A stretch of DNA of 24,778 nucleotides from Bacillota bacterium (GCA_023435645.1 JAEYRK010000101.1:1-24778); one strand, 5' to 3'. Counted from the stretch's first letter, positions 1-8,202 are shown. Translations and numbers: made by a program. Notes: a model not told the origin generated them from the sequence alone.

Positions 1-224
1 CAGAAAGAATTTCCCGTGAGAGAAATGTGCCGGTGTATTGTGGGGAGTATGGTGTTATTAACCTGGTTGAGGGTAGCAGAGCAATACAATGGTATAGAGA
101 TATGCATAGTGTGTTTGAGAAATTTCAGATTGGTCGATCCATATGGTCCTATAAGGAGATGGACTTTGGATTGATTGATGCAGAGAGAAGTGATATACTC
201 CCGGAGCTGATCACTCTACTATAA
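1..224 (+). CDS. Glycoside hydrolase family 5-like glycanase, C-terminal fragment
   Basis: The open frame enters from the left edge (codons in phase with base 3) and stops at 222-224, so only about 73 C-terminal residues are visible. The segment PVYCGEYGV, followed about 40 residues later by RSIWSYKEMDFG, matches the end of GH5 cellulase/mannanase barrels. There the Glu of the G-E-[FY]-G strand (codon 45-47) is the catalytic nucleophile and the later Trp lines the -1 subsite. GH5 enzymes hydrolyse beta-1,4 glucans or mannans. Which substrate, and whether the protein is secreted, cannot be read from this fragment. Its position before a sugar-uptake locus with a licheninase suggests a beta-glucan role (inference). 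A hairpin terminator follows. The GTG at 27 is inside the frame and is not taken as the start. Confidence 0.8.
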   Translation, partial: ERISRERNVPVYCGEYGVINLVEGSRAIQWYRDMHSVFEKFQIGRSIWSYKEMDFGLIDAERSDILPELITLL

Positions 225-324
225 AGCATTTCCATGGCATATCGGTAGGAGGGTATCCCGGCATATGCTTGGATAAGAAAAGTATCTCCACAAAATTACA
301 CAATAGTATGACAGACATAGGACA

Positions 325-366
325 ACAGAGCAGTTACTTTCATCGTAAGGGATTGCTCTGTTTTTT
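325..366 (+). terminator. Intrinsic terminator after the GH5 gene
   Basis: An 8-bp perfect stem (ACAGAGCA at 325-332 with TGCTCTGT at 354-361) is extended by a few weaker pairs and followed by a run of T at 361-366. It separates the GH5 gene from the two-component genes. The remaining bases of 225-411 hold no gene I can support. Confidence 0.8.
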
Positions 367-411
367 ATCAGAGGAGTAGGATTCTTATATTTGGTATAGG
401 AGGAGATTTGA

Positions 412-1221
412 ATGTATCATGCACAAATCGTTGATGACGAACCCATCGTAAGAATGGGCTTAAGAAATCTCATACCCTGGGAACAGCTTGGGTTTACAGT
501 TTTGTATGATGCACAGAATGGACAGGAGGCATTGGAGCAATATTGTAATCATACCATAGATCTTATTATTACCGATATTGATATGCCGATTATGAATGGA
601 CTTGACTATATTAAGCAATTACGAAGCAGATCTGCCTCTGCTGAAATTGTGATCCTTACTGCCTACGAAGAGTTTGAATATGCGAAGACTGCACTTCAAA
701 ATAAGGTAACAGACTATATTCTGAAGCCGATTGATGAGGAGCTGTTGATAGATACCCTACAGAAGGTCAAGGATAATCTTCAGAAGAAGAAAGCCATTGA
801 GAGGCTTTTCATGGAAAACAATCCGTCTGAGGGAGGCTATGACCATCTCAATACAGAGGAAAGCCTGCAGGAGCCGACTGCCCTTAGCGATGACAGGAGG
901 TATAAGAATATTGTTGTAAGGCAGGCCTATCAGTATGTAGCCAGTCATGTGGATGATAAGGTAAGCCTTACGAAGATCAGTGATACCCTGGGCATTAGTA
1001 AGAATTATTTCTGTAGTTTATTTAAGCAGGAAACAGGGGAGAATTTTCTGAGCTTTGTTTCCCGGATGAAAATCCAGCGGGCCAAGATGCTTCTAAGGGA
1101 AGAAAATTGGAGAGTATATGAGGTCTGTGATTATTTGGGATACTCCGATGTAACCTATTTTACTAAGCTATTCAAGAAATATGTGCATATGTCACCTAAC
1201 GAGTATAAAAAATCTGAGTGA
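412..1221 (+). CDS. Two-component response regulator, REC + AraC-type DNA-binding domain (YesN-like)
   Basis: A cytoplasmic transcription factor of 269 aa. The N-terminal receiver domain (about residues 3-120) has the acidic pair D8/D9, the phospho-acceptor D55 in TDIDMP, T83 and K105 in the LKP motif. A short linker (about 125-160) leads to an AraC/XylS helix-turn-helix pair (about 165-267), including the typical ISKNYFCSLFKQETG first HTH and GYSDVTYFTKLFKKY second HTH. Many YesN-type regulators are about 500 aa with a long middle domain, and this one is compact. The start is fixed by an AGGAGGAG site at 398-405. The cognate kinase begins 7 bases downstream, so the two are one operon. Members of this family usually activate adjacent sugar transporter and glycanase genes. 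The repeats upstream of 3087 and 8203 are the likely targets (inference). Confidence 0.93.
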   Translation: MYHAQIVDDEPIVRMGLRNLIPWEQLGFTVLYDAQNGQEALEQYCNHTIDLIITDIDMPIMNGLDYIKQLRSRSASAEIVILTAYEEFEYAKTALQNKVTDYILKPIDEELLIDTLQKVKDNLQKKKAIERLFMENNPSEGGYDHLNTEESLQEPTALSDDRRYKNIVVRQAYQYVASHVDDKVSLTKISDTLGISKNYFCSLFKQETGENFLSFVSRMKIQRAKMLLREENWRVYEVCDYLGYSDVTYFTKLFKKYVHMSPNEYKKSE

Positions 1222-1228
1222 GGCTGCT

Positions 1229-2968
1229 ATGATTAGGTTCAAGCATATACAGAGGAATAAAAAGAATATAACCAGTGTGCTGATTACCAGTTATGTGGTG
1301 ATCATGAGTATTTCTTTGCTCATAGGGATTTTAGTTTATTATCTCTTATCCAAGAAGGAAGATGAGAATAAAAACTATATCAATGATATGCATATCTTAA
1401 ATTCCTTCACTTATTATATCAATTCTCAGCTCAAGGATAAGGAGTATTTGGCCTCTAATATCATCGTAAGTAATGAAATTCAATCATCCATGTCGGAAAA
1501 ATCTAGCAGCAAGGTAAAAAAAATCAGTGAGTTCTTAAACGAAAAAATTGCAGAACGGGATGATGTACAGTCATTTCACATCATTGATACGGAGCAGTAT
1601 GTAATTTCTGAATACAAGTATCCGGTGAATAACAAAAATCATAAGCAATTTATTGAACAATTTGACCTGGGCGTTTTCGAACAATATGACACCTTCAGCT
1701 ACTGGGGCATAGGTAAGAATGTATTGGAGCAGCAGCAGCATAACACCTTTTATACAATTCGGAGGATAAAATCAAAGGAGGATTATCAAAACCTTGGGTA
1801 TCTGGTGATCTTTCTCGACCCGGAGCGCATTCAAAAGTCAATCTCCGAATACTTGGAGAAGGCGGATTTTGAAGTGGTGATAAAGAACAGGAAGGGTGAT
1901 CTGATCGTCTTTCCGGAGAATGCAATGATTGAGAAGATCAGTGGGGAGTTTAGCATTCTGCCGGATCAATACGGAAGGGTGAGCTATAAGAATGAGAAAT
2001 ACCTTTATGTATCCAGTGTTCTAGATATCTTTGATATGGAGCTGTTTGGGATATCAATTGCGGATAAAACCAATTACAACATCATTACGGCATTGATCTT
2101 TGCTTTGATCGTAAATATTAGCTTTATCTCTATCGCCTCTCTGGTGATAGGAAAGAGGGTCATCGATCCTTTGGAATATATTGCGGCAAATGTCCGAAGG
2201 TTCAACGGAGCAGAGAACAACAGGCTACGGTTTGAAACACAAAATAGCTATACTGAGGTAGAGGATATCACGAATGCCCTCAATAATATGATTATACAGA
2301 TAGAGATACTTCTGAAGGACATTGAAAACAAAGAAAAGCTTCAGAAGGCACTTGAGCTTTCCGTTATGAATCATCAGGTCAAGCCTCATTTTTTATACAA
2401 TACTCTCAATGCGGTAAGCATTTTGATCGCAGTGGAGCAAAAGGAATCGGCCAATGAGCTGATCAAGACCCTGGCCAGATATTATCGGGCCTGCCTAAGT
2501 AAAGGAAATGATGCGATTACCATATCCGATGAAATTGAGATTGTAAGGGAGTATATTAAGATTGCCTTAATACGAAATCCGGATATCGTAGATGTAGAAT
2601 ATCAAATTGACCCTTCCATATTGGATAACAAAATACCCAAGATGACGATACAGGCAATTGTAGAGAACAGCATCAAATATGGAGTTAAGAAAATAGGCAA
2701 ACCGGTAACCATCCGGGTGGAGATTAAGGATTTGGGGGATACCATGAGGATTCGGGTGGAGGACAATGGCTGTGGTATTTCGGACGATTTAATCCGTAAG
2801 ATTATAAAGTGTGAGCAGATAGAAAGTCAGTCCGGATTTGGACTTAAGGCAGTGGTAAAGCGAATCGCCTTGTTCTTTGAGATAAAGGAAATTACAGATA
2901 TTATTTCAATTGAATCCAAGCTGGGAGAATATACGATTATTACCTTACAAATGCCCAAAGCAGTCTGA
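1229..2968 (+). CDS. Membrane sensor histidine kinase, YesM/LytS-type (His_kinase PF06580)
   Basis: A 579-aa transmembrane kinase that should phosphorylate the preceding response regulator. An upstream in-frame extension to 1181 exists, but the ATG at 1229 has a GTGAGG site 5 bases before it and gives a proper N-terminus. Visible parts are a first TM helix (about 14-42), an extracellular sensor segment of about 240 residues, a second TM (about 285-308), a HAMP-like linker, and the kinase core. The core has the phospho-accepting H387 in KPHFLYNTLN, the N-box N480 in VENSIKYG, the G1 box D512-x-G-C-G and the G2 box G536-F-G-L. The extracellular part probably senses an oligosaccharide, directly or through a binding protein. 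The ligand is not readable from sequence. Confidence 0.92.
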   Translation: MIRFKHIQRNKKNITSVLITSYVVIMSISLLIGILVYYLLSKKEDENKNYINDMHILNSFTYYINSQLKDKEYLASNIIVSNEIQSSMSEKSSSKVKKISEFLNEKIAERDDVQSFHIIDTEQYVISEYKYPVNNKNHKQFIEQFDLGVFEQYDTFSYWGIGKNVLEQQQHNTFYTIRRIKSKEDYQNLGYLVIFLDPERIQKSISEYLEKADFEVVIKNRKGDLIVFPENAMIEKISGEFSILPDQYGRVSYKNEKYLYVSSVLDIFDMELFGISIADKTNYNIITALIFALIVNISFISIASLVIGKRVIDPLEYIAANVRRFNGAENNRLRFETQNSYTEVEDITNALNNMIIQIEILLKDIENKEKLQKALELSVMNHQVKPHFLYNTLNAVSILIAVEQKESANELIKTLARYYRACLSKGNDAITISDEIEIVREYIKIALIRNPDIVDVEYQIDPSILDNKIPKMTIQAIVENSIKYGVKKIGKPVTIRVEIKDLGDTMRIRVEDNGCGISDDLIRKIIKCEQIESQSGFGLKAVVKRIALFFEIKEITDIISIESKLGEYTIITLQMPKAV

Positions 2969-2990
2969 TGGAGCTACTCCCTAAGATTAA

Positions 2991-3054
2991 GTAATTTTGA
3001 CCCGCAATTTCGTAATTTTGTTCAGTTATAATACGACGCTACATCTTCTATAAT
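2991..3054 (+). promoter_or_regulatory. Candidate YesN-type operator and promoter for the sugar ABC transporter
   Basis: A 9-bp direct repeat GTAATTTTG occurs at 2991-2999 and 3012-3020, 21 bp apart (two helical turns), the spacing expected for the two HTH motifs or monomers of an AraC-family activator. Downstream are two possible -10 boxes, TATAAT at 3027-3032 and TATAAT at 3049-3054, both lacking a good -35, as is usual for activated promoters. A 6-bp inverted repeat (3042-3047 with 3056-3061) flanks the second -10. A near copy of 2991-3026 lies upstream of the licheninase gene, which supports shared regulation. The link to this response regulator is inference. Confidence 0.55.
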
Positions 3055-3086
3055 AAAGATGCAATTTATAATGAAGGGGGTAAAAT

Positions 3087-4505
3087 ATGAAAAAAAGATT
3101 GCTATCAATTGTATTAGTAGCTACGATGTGCGCTGCCTTATTGGCAGGCTGCGGTGGTAAGAAGGAGGAGGCTGCAAAGCTAGACACTTCTCCAGGTACT
3201 GAAACCGACAAGGGATCGGATAGTTCATCCAAAGATAAGGACACGAACTCAACCGATACAGGTTCAGCAAGTGCTGAAAAGGTGACAGTAAATATGTGGA
3301 TTATGCCCAACAGTGGTGAACCTGAAGCTGACCTAATGACGGTGCTGGAACCATTCTTAGCAGCAAATCCGAATATTAGTGTACAGGCTACCGTATTGGA
3401 TTGGGGCTCTGCATGGACGAAGCTGACGACGGCAGCAACCAGTGGTGAGGGGCCTGATATCACTCAGTTAGGAACAACCCAGGTTGCAGCGATTGCTGCA
3501 ATGGGAGCCCTGGAGGACTTAACAGGAGTATACGATACCTTTGGAGGGACAGAAGCCTTCGTACCTGCATCTCTTCCCACGACACAGATTTTAGGAATGG
3601 GTGATGAAAGGTATGGTGCACCGTGGTTTATTGATACCCGTGCTCTATTCTATCGTAAAGACATCTGTGAAGCTGCAGGGGTAAATCCTGAAACTGATTT
3701 TGATACCTGGGACAGCTTTAAAGCAGCGCTTGCAAAAATCAAGAATACAAAAATTGACGGTAAAGAAGTAATACCCTTTGGTATGCCCGGTAAAAATGAC
3801 TGGAACGTAATTCATAACTTTGCACCTTGGATCTGGGGTGCTGGCGGTGATTTCATAGCTGAGGATATGAAAACCAGCATTATTAATCAAGACGGAGCCT
3901 TCGAAGGTGTTAAATTCTATTCAGAGCTGGCAGTAGAAGGACTCATGGGTATGTCTTACCTGGAGAAGAATTCAGCAGAAATTGAAGCATTATTCAACTC
4001 AGGAGAGTTTGCAACCATCTTTACCGGTGCATACGAGATTGCTACCCTAAGAAGAGAAGTACCTGAGCTGGCAGAAAATGTTGGTACTGTACCGTTCCCG
4101 GCGGGACCTAAGGGAAGATACGCATTCTTTGGCGGAAGTAATTTATGTGTATTTAAGGCATCAAAGAATAAGGAAGCAGCCTATAAGGTGCTGGAATTCC
4201 TTATGACTACAGAGGCTCAGGTAGCGTACCAGACCTTCTGCGGTAATTTACCGACTGTAAATGCTGCCTATGAAACTACCTTTATCGATGATGAGCCGAT
4301 GCGTGCAGCCTTCAAGGAGCAGCTGCAATATGGTAAGGCATATCCCTCCGTTGCAGGATGGGGTCCTTCAGAAACCTTACTGCAAAAGGGCTTAAGCAAT
4401 GTTTGGGATAATGTGATGGGTGTATATGGTAGCTATGATCCCGCAAGGACGAAAGAATTCCTAGATCAGACGGCAGGCGAGTGTACCATGATTTATAGCC
4501 AGTAA
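3087..4505 (+). CDS. Extracellular solute-binding lipoprotein of a CUT1 sugar ABC transporter
   Basis: A 472-aa substrate-binding protein. It has a lipoprotein signal (residues 1-21, charged MKKR then a hydrophobic core) and a lipobox ending L-A-G-C22, so it should be lipid-anchored outside the membrane. A Ser/Asp/Lys/Thr-rich linker (about 25-65) precedes a family 1 solute-binding fold. The latter is recognisable from VTVNMWIMPNSGEPEADLM, the GEGPDITQLGTTQ strand-turn, and the typical late motif FFGGSNLCVFKASKNKEAAYKVLEFL. GAAGGGGG at 3073-3080 sets the start. Two permease genes follow after an unusual hairpin, forming an importer without a local ATPase. CUT1 systems in Firmicutes commonly use a shared ATPase encoded elsewhere. 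Beta-glucan oligosaccharides are the likely cargo, judged only from the neighbouring glycanases. Confidence 0.93.
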   Translation: MKKRLLSIVLVATMCAALLAGCGGKKEEAAKLDTSPGTETDKGSDSSSKDKDTNSTDTGSASAEKVTVNMWIMPNSGEPEADLMTVLEPFLAANPNISVQATVLDWGSAWTKLTTAATSGEGPDITQLGTTQVAAIAAMGALEDLTGVYDTFGGTEAFVPASLPTTQILGMGDERYGAPWFIDTRALFYRKDICEAAGVNPETDFDTWDSFKAALAKIKNTKIDGKEVIPFGMPGKNDWNVIHNFAPWIWGAGGDFIAEDMKTSIINQDGAFEGVKFYSELAVEGLMGMSYLEKNSAEIEALFNSGEFATIFTGAYEIATLRREVPELAENVGTVPFPAGPKGRYAFFGGSNLCVFKASKNKEAAYKVLEFLMTTEAQVAYQTFCGNLPTVNAAYETTFIDDEPMRAAFKEQLQYGKAYPSVAGWGPSETLLQKGLSNVWDNVMGVYGSYDPARTKEFLDQTAGECTMIYSQ

Positions 4506-4530
4506 AAATCAATAAGACGTTTCGACTATA

Positions 4531-4577
4531 GCGGTGGAGGTTGTTACAGGTTGTTACTGATGTAACAACCTTACCGC
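4531..4577 (+). promoter_or_regulatory. Intercistronic hairpin with a duplicated arm between binding protein and permease genes
   Basis: The left arm GGTTGTTAC is present twice in tandem (4539-4547 and 4549-4557), while its complement GTAACAACC is present once (4562-4570). The outer copy gives a long stem reinforced by GCGGT/ACCGC (4531-4535 with 4573-4577). The inner copy gives a 9-bp stem with a 4-base TGAT loop. No T-run follows, so it is unlikely to be a simple terminator. Hairpins at this place often stabilise or cap the abundant binding-protein mRNA relative to the permeases. Confidence 0.6.
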
Positions 4578-4596
4578 ATTATACAGGGGGTAAGGA

Positions 4597-5547
4597 ATGA
4601 AACGTAATTCTATCATAGAAAAGAATAAGGATAGGAGAAAGAGGCAGATATTTCCCTATCTATTAATCATTCCGGCTTTGATTGCAATGCTGGTGATACA
4701 TTTTATTCCGATTGTATCGGGACTTATGATGTCATTTTTAAAGCTGAATCAGTTCACTTTAAAGCAGTTTCTGAAAGCACCCTTCATAGGGCTGGATAAC
4801 TATAAGACAGTTTTACTGGATCCAAAGAGTGTGATGAGATCGGGATTTATTGATGCCTTAAGAAATACAGCGGTATTTGGTTTGATCTGTAGTATTATGG
4901 TAATCTGCATTAGCCTATTACTTGCTGTATTGCTTAACCGGAAGTTTAAGTTTCGAGGGCTCGCCAGAACTTTACTCATGACCCCTTGGGTTGTGCCGTC
5001 CTTTGTAGTAGGTATGCTATGGGGCTTTATGTGGCAGCAGGATGGAATTATTAACCGTATTCTGGTGGATGTGCTTCACATTTCCTCAGAAAAGCGATTT
5101 TGGCTGACCGGTCCTGCGGTTATGGTGGCAATTATCATACCAACCATATGGAGGCAGATCCCATTTGTAATGCTTATGCTATTGGCCGGTTTACAACAGA
5201 TACCGGAGGACTATTATGAGGCAGCGCGAATAGATGGCGCCAGCGCCTGGCTTCGTTTCCGATATATCACTTTACCACTGCTTCGTTCCGTATTATCCAT
5301 TCAGATCCTATATGGCATTATAAATTACGTTTATTCCTATAATATTGTTTCTATGATGTTTGGCCATGGAGCCGGCTTCCCCGGAAAATATGGTGATCTG
5401 CTGATGACGAACATCAATCGGAATTCCTTTCAAATCTGGCAGTTTGGACCAGGCTCAGCTGCAACGGTTGTAGTAATGTTTTGTGTATTAGGATTGGTCG
5501 CAATTTGGTACCGGATATTCAAAACAGATTTGGTGGTGACTGAATGA
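4597..5547 (+). CDS. CUT1 sugar ABC transporter permease (MalF/UgpA type)
   Basis: A 316-aa integral membrane protein with six predicted TM helices: a first helix after the basic N-terminus (about 20-45), then five more to about residue 308. The EAA loop that docks the ATPase is clear, E208-A-A-R-I-D-G214 followed by LP about ten residues on. It forms the transmembrane channel with the next permease and receives sugar from the lipoprotein encoded upstream. A G-rich site (GGGGGTAAGG, 4585-4594) precedes the ATG. Its stop overlaps the next start in an ATGA arrangement, implying translational coupling. No nucleotide-binding subunit gene is present in the window. Confidence 0.94.
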   Translation: MKRNSIIEKNKDRRKRQIFPYLLIIPALIAMLVIHFIPIVSGLMMSFLKLNQFTLKQFLKAPFIGLDNYKTVLLDPKSVMRSGFIDALRNTAVFGLICSIMVICISLLLAVLLNRKFKFRGLARTLLMTPWVVPSFVVGMLWGFMWQQDGIINRILVDVLHISSEKRFWLTGPAVMVAIIIPTIWRQIPFVMLMLLAGLQQIPEDYYEAARIDGASAWLRFRYITLPLLRSVLSIQILYGIINYVYSYNIVSMMFGHGAGFPGKYGDLLMTNINRNSFQIWQFGPGSAATVVVMFCVLGLVAIWYRIFKTDLVVTE

Positions 5548-6413
5548 TGAGAAAAAATACGATATCCTATCATAAGAGAAAGAAAAAATTTTATGATCTG
5601 CTTGGAAATACCATTGTATGGATTTTTGTAGTACTGGCAGTATTCCCAATCATTTGGATGCTGGTAATTTCTTTGATGGAGCAGGGGGAAATCGCTACCG
5701 GGAAATATGGTATGCCGAATAATTTCCAAAACTATTACGAAATGTGGGTGAACATCAACTTTCTAAAGTATTTTAGAAATAGCTTTATTGTTTGCGGATC
5801 GACAACAATCATTGCGCTGACGATTGCAACCCTGGCAGGTTATGCTGTGGCAAGATATAAGTTTCGAGGCTCCAATATCTTTGGGGCGGCGGTACTGGCA
5901 ACACAGATGGTACCGGGCATTATGTTTTTACTTCCGCTGTACCTGATGTTTATTAAAATACAGGATACTCTGGGAATTCGGATCATTAATACCTTCCCGG
6001 GGATGATTATCGTGTATTCGGCTTTCTTTATTCCCTTTAGTATCTGGATTTTACGAGGCTTCTTTGCCAGTATACCGGTGGAGATAGAGGAAGCTGCCAT
6101 CATTGATGGCTGTAGCAAGTTTGGTGCGTTTATGAGAGTCGTATTGCCGATTTCTAGGGTGGGACTCATCGCAACAGGAATCTATATCTTTTTAATGGCC
6201 TGGGATGAGCTTCTGTTTGCTTGGGTGCTGACAACCTCATCTGAGGTCGCCACTATCCCGGTAGGAATTCGCCTATACGTCGGAAATTTCCAAAATAGAT
6301 ATGATTTACTAATGGCAGCAGGATGTGTAACAACCTTACCGGTATTAATCATATTCTTTACACTGCAAAAGCAGTTCATCAGAGGAATGACAGCAGGATC
6401 GGTGAAGGGCTAA
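5544..6413 (+). CDS. CUT1 sugar ABC transporter permease (MalG/UgpE type)
   Basis: A 289-aa partner permease with six TM helices and the EAA loop E183-A-A-I-I-D-G189 followed by VVLPIS. The C-terminal sequence QKQFIRGMTAGSVKG is the standard ending of MalG/UgpE-type subunits. The start overlaps the stop of the previous gene by 4 bases, so both subunits should be made in equal amounts. A terminator follows, closing the transporter transcript. The substrate cannot be told from the permease alone. Confidence 0.95.
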   Translation: MMRKNTISYHKRKKKFYDLLGNTIVWIFVVLAVFPIIWMLVISLMEQGEIATGKYGMPNNFQNYYEMWVNINFLKYFRNSFIVCGSTTIIALTIATLAGYAVARYKFRGSNIFGAAVLATQMVPGIMFLLPLYLMFIKIQDTLGIRIINTFPGMIIVYSAFFIPFSIWILRGFFASIPVEIEEAAIIDGCSKFGAFMRVVLPISRVGLIATGIYIFLMAWDELLFAWVLTTSSEVATIPVGIRLYVGNFQNRYDLLMAAGCVTTLPVLIIFFTLQKQFIRGMTAGSVKG

Positions 6414-6430
6414 ATACATAGTTACGATTA

Positions 6431-6466
6431 GGGGGCTATCGTACCAGTGCGAAAGCCTCCTTTTTT
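6431..6466 (+). terminator. Intrinsic terminator after the permease genes
   Basis: GGGGGCT (6431-6437) pairs with AGCCTCC (6454-6460, one G-U pair) and is followed by six T. It ends the binding protein/permease transcript. A further GGGAGGCT at 6478-6485 could compete for the same right arm, but I draw no conclusion from it. Confidence 0.75.
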
Positions 6467-6528
6467 ATGTCAGAATGGGAGGCTCCGGTTTTAGTGAAAA
6501 TTTTCTTCTATTTGCATCTCTTTTGGTA

Positions 6529-6591
6529 TATAATGGAGGGGACAAGTGTTTCTATTCCAACATTGAATCATGGAATAGAGTTGCAGCTTGT
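6529..6591 (+). promoter_or_regulatory. Possible -10 box and inverted repeat in the leader of the second binding-protein gene
   Basis: A TATAAT at 6529-6534 has no convincing -35. Just downstream lies a perfect 9-bp inverted repeat, TCTATTCCA (6551-6559) with TGGAATAGA (6571-6579), plus flanking ACAAG/CTTGT (6542-6546 with 6587-6591). The leader to the ATG at 6683 is about 140 bases. The repeat may be an RNA hairpin or a protein operator. I see no T-run that would make it a terminator. Confidence 0.4.
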
Positions 6592-6682
6592 TTAGCTTCC
6601 TTTGGTTACCGATAAATGTAATATGGTCATAAGCAGAGCCTGTGGGCTTAGGACTGCTTTGATGGGGGAGAGGATATGCATA

Positions 6683-7972
6683 ATGGTGGATGAGAAAAGG
6701 AATAGCAAAAAAATTGTGATTATGATTTATGGATTATTTATTGTGCTAGGTATTCTATTGGTAGCAAAGCTTTATCGGGGGTTATATCCTGGGAAACAGG
6801 AAACGATGAATAAGAAATCAATAGAAATCGAGATATGGACGATCCACGGAGATATTGAAACAGCATTGAATCAATCCATTGAGAAATATCAGGAGCAATT
6901 TCCGGAGCTGGAATTTAAAGTGAAGGTATTCAAAAATGAGGTATATCAATCTGCAATCGCCAATGCTATGGTAACCGATACTCTGCCGGACATCTTCTTC
7001 TGCTGGGGTTATCAGAAATTGAAGGATTATGTGGATGCAGATACCATACTTGATATCACCGATTATGTGAATAAGAAGGATATCCTAAAAGACATGAAGC
7101 CGGGGGTTATGGATGGATTTACCTTCAATCAACGGTATTATGCAATGCCATTATATGGTTGGACGGCATCCTTATTTTGTAATAGAACGATGTTTGAACA
7201 GAATCATTTGTCCTATCCGGAAACCTACGAGGACTTTTTAGAGGTCGTTCGCACAATGAAGGAAAGAGGAATCATACCAATTTCCAACGGAGGGAAGGAA
7301 GCATGGCTACAATCCCTCTACTATATGTCATTGGTTCTGGATACCGGAACGATCCGTAATGTTTATGAAGCGGCCGGGGATGTCACCAAATTTAATACGG
7401 AACCATTTATCAATGCAGCTGAGAAGCTGGAGCAATTAATTCATCTTGAGCCCTGGCAGGAGAATTATGATGAGTATGATTCCTATAATGCAGCATATCT
7501 GTTTACACAGGGGAGGACGGCAATGCTTCTAACCGGAAGCTGGGTTTCATTGGCAATTGATGGGCCGGATTCAAAGGTAAAGGGGGAGGTGGATGTAATT
7601 CCTTTCCCCAAACAAAACCAATCACAGGGAGTTGGGGGATATGTTGACACCTATGTTGTTAGCAGAAAGAGCGTTTTGGCACAGAAAGAGAGCTATATCA
7701 ATCTGTACCTGGACCTGATGCAGTCAATTGCGGGTATCTCCTGTAACGAGCTGGGGATTGGAGTACCGGTATATACGAATCAGGATGTGGATCAAGTGAA
7801 ATTTCCTACCTTAGCACAGTGTAGCTTAGGAGTGGAAGAAACCACTTACCATCCTGCCTATGACCAAATATTCAGCGCGCAGCTCACAAATCATTATTAT
7901 GAGTTGCTCTCCGCTTTTTTGGTCGGTGAGATACAGAGTAAGGAATTTATCGAGGAGCTTTCCAGAGAGTAA
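6683..7972 (+). CDS. Membrane-anchored extracellular solute-binding protein (family 1), no lipobox
   Basis: A 429-aa protein from the ATG at 6683, chosen because GGGGGAGAGG (6664-6673) lies 9 bases upstream. An in-frame TTG at 6602 lacks such a site. The N-terminus is basic with one hydrophobic stretch (about 10-28, VIMIYGLFIVLGILLVAKL) and no lipobox Cys, so it is probably an uncleaved signal anchor. The rest follows the family 1 binding-protein pattern: IEIEIWTIHGD, TDTLPDIFFCWGYQKL, then MPLYGWTASLFCNRTMFEQ. It resembles sugar-binding proteins but has no permease of its own. It may feed the upstream importer or act as a ligand-presenting partner of the sensor kinase (both inference). It lies between the transporter and the licheninase, with a possible own promoter. 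Confidence 0.85.
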   Translation: MVDEKRNSKKIVIMIYGLFIVLGILLVAKLYRGLYPGKQETMNKKSIEIEIWTIHGDIETALNQSIEKYQEQFPELEFKVKVFKNEVYQSAIANAMVTDTLPDIFFCWGYQKLKDYVDADTILDITDYVNKKDILKDMKPGVMDGFTFNQRYYAMPLYGWTASLFCNRTMFEQNHLSYPETYEDFLEVVRTMKERGIIPISNGGKEAWLQSLYYMSLVLDTGTIRNVYEAAGDVTKFNTEPFINAAEKLEQLIHLEPWQENYDEYDSYNAAYLFTQGRTAMLLTGSWVSLAIDGPDSKVKGEVDVIPFPKQNQSQGVGGYVDTYVVSRKSVLAQKESYINLYLDLMQSIAGISCNELGIGVPVYTNQDVDQVKFPTLAQCSLGVEETTYHPAYDQIFSAQLTNHYYELLSAFLVGEIQSKEFIEELSRE

Positions 7973-8018
7973 ATTCCTGCTTACTTCATCCTTTGTTACC
8001 TGCTTGTCCTGTCAAATC

Positions 8019-8079
8019 ATAAGATTGACCTTGTATTTCTTAATTTTATTCAGTACCATTTCAAACTGATTTCTATTAG
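8019..8079 (+). promoter_or_regulatory. Candidate operator/promoter of the licheninase gene, matching the transporter operator
   Basis: TAATTTTATTCAGT at 8041-8054 matches 13 of 14 bases of 3013-3026. The similarity extends upstream in register (TTGACC-like at 8025-8030, ATTTCT at 8035-8040), while the distal repeat half is weaker. A possible -10, TATTAG at 8074-8079, sits 20 bases beyond the element. The leader to the ATG at 8203 is then about 115 bases. The rest of 7973-8202 shows no gene. Confidence 0.5.
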
Positions 8080-8202
8080 AATGAATACAATAGCATAATT
8101 GCACCATGCCCCATAGGATTTGAGATTGTCCAGGGTGTAGCTTCCTAGGTGTGGCATTGGGTAGTTATTGTAGGAATGAGGATTAGGAAGAGGAGGTACA
8201 TA

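Noticed and set aside
1181..1228. N-terminal extension of the sensor kinase overlapping the response regulator
   Set aside because: It lacks a ribosome site and adds residues before a normal kinase N-terminus, while the ATG at 1229 has GTGAGG at proper spacing.
3001..3032. TTGACC at 2997-3002 paired with the TATAAT at 3027 as a standard promoter
   Set aside because: The spacer is 24 bases, too long for sigma-A. The T-rich repeats there fit an activator site better.
3026..3463. Minus-strand open frame of 145 codons opposite the first binding-protein gene
   Set aside because: The + strand frame encodes an unmistakable lipoprotein binding protein. The minus frame starts in the promoter region and shows no family pattern.
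7860..8069. Plus-strand frame of 69 codons overlapping the end of the second binding protein
   Set aside because: It is out of frame with a clear gene and extends into the shared operator-like element. There is no ribosome site or family pattern.
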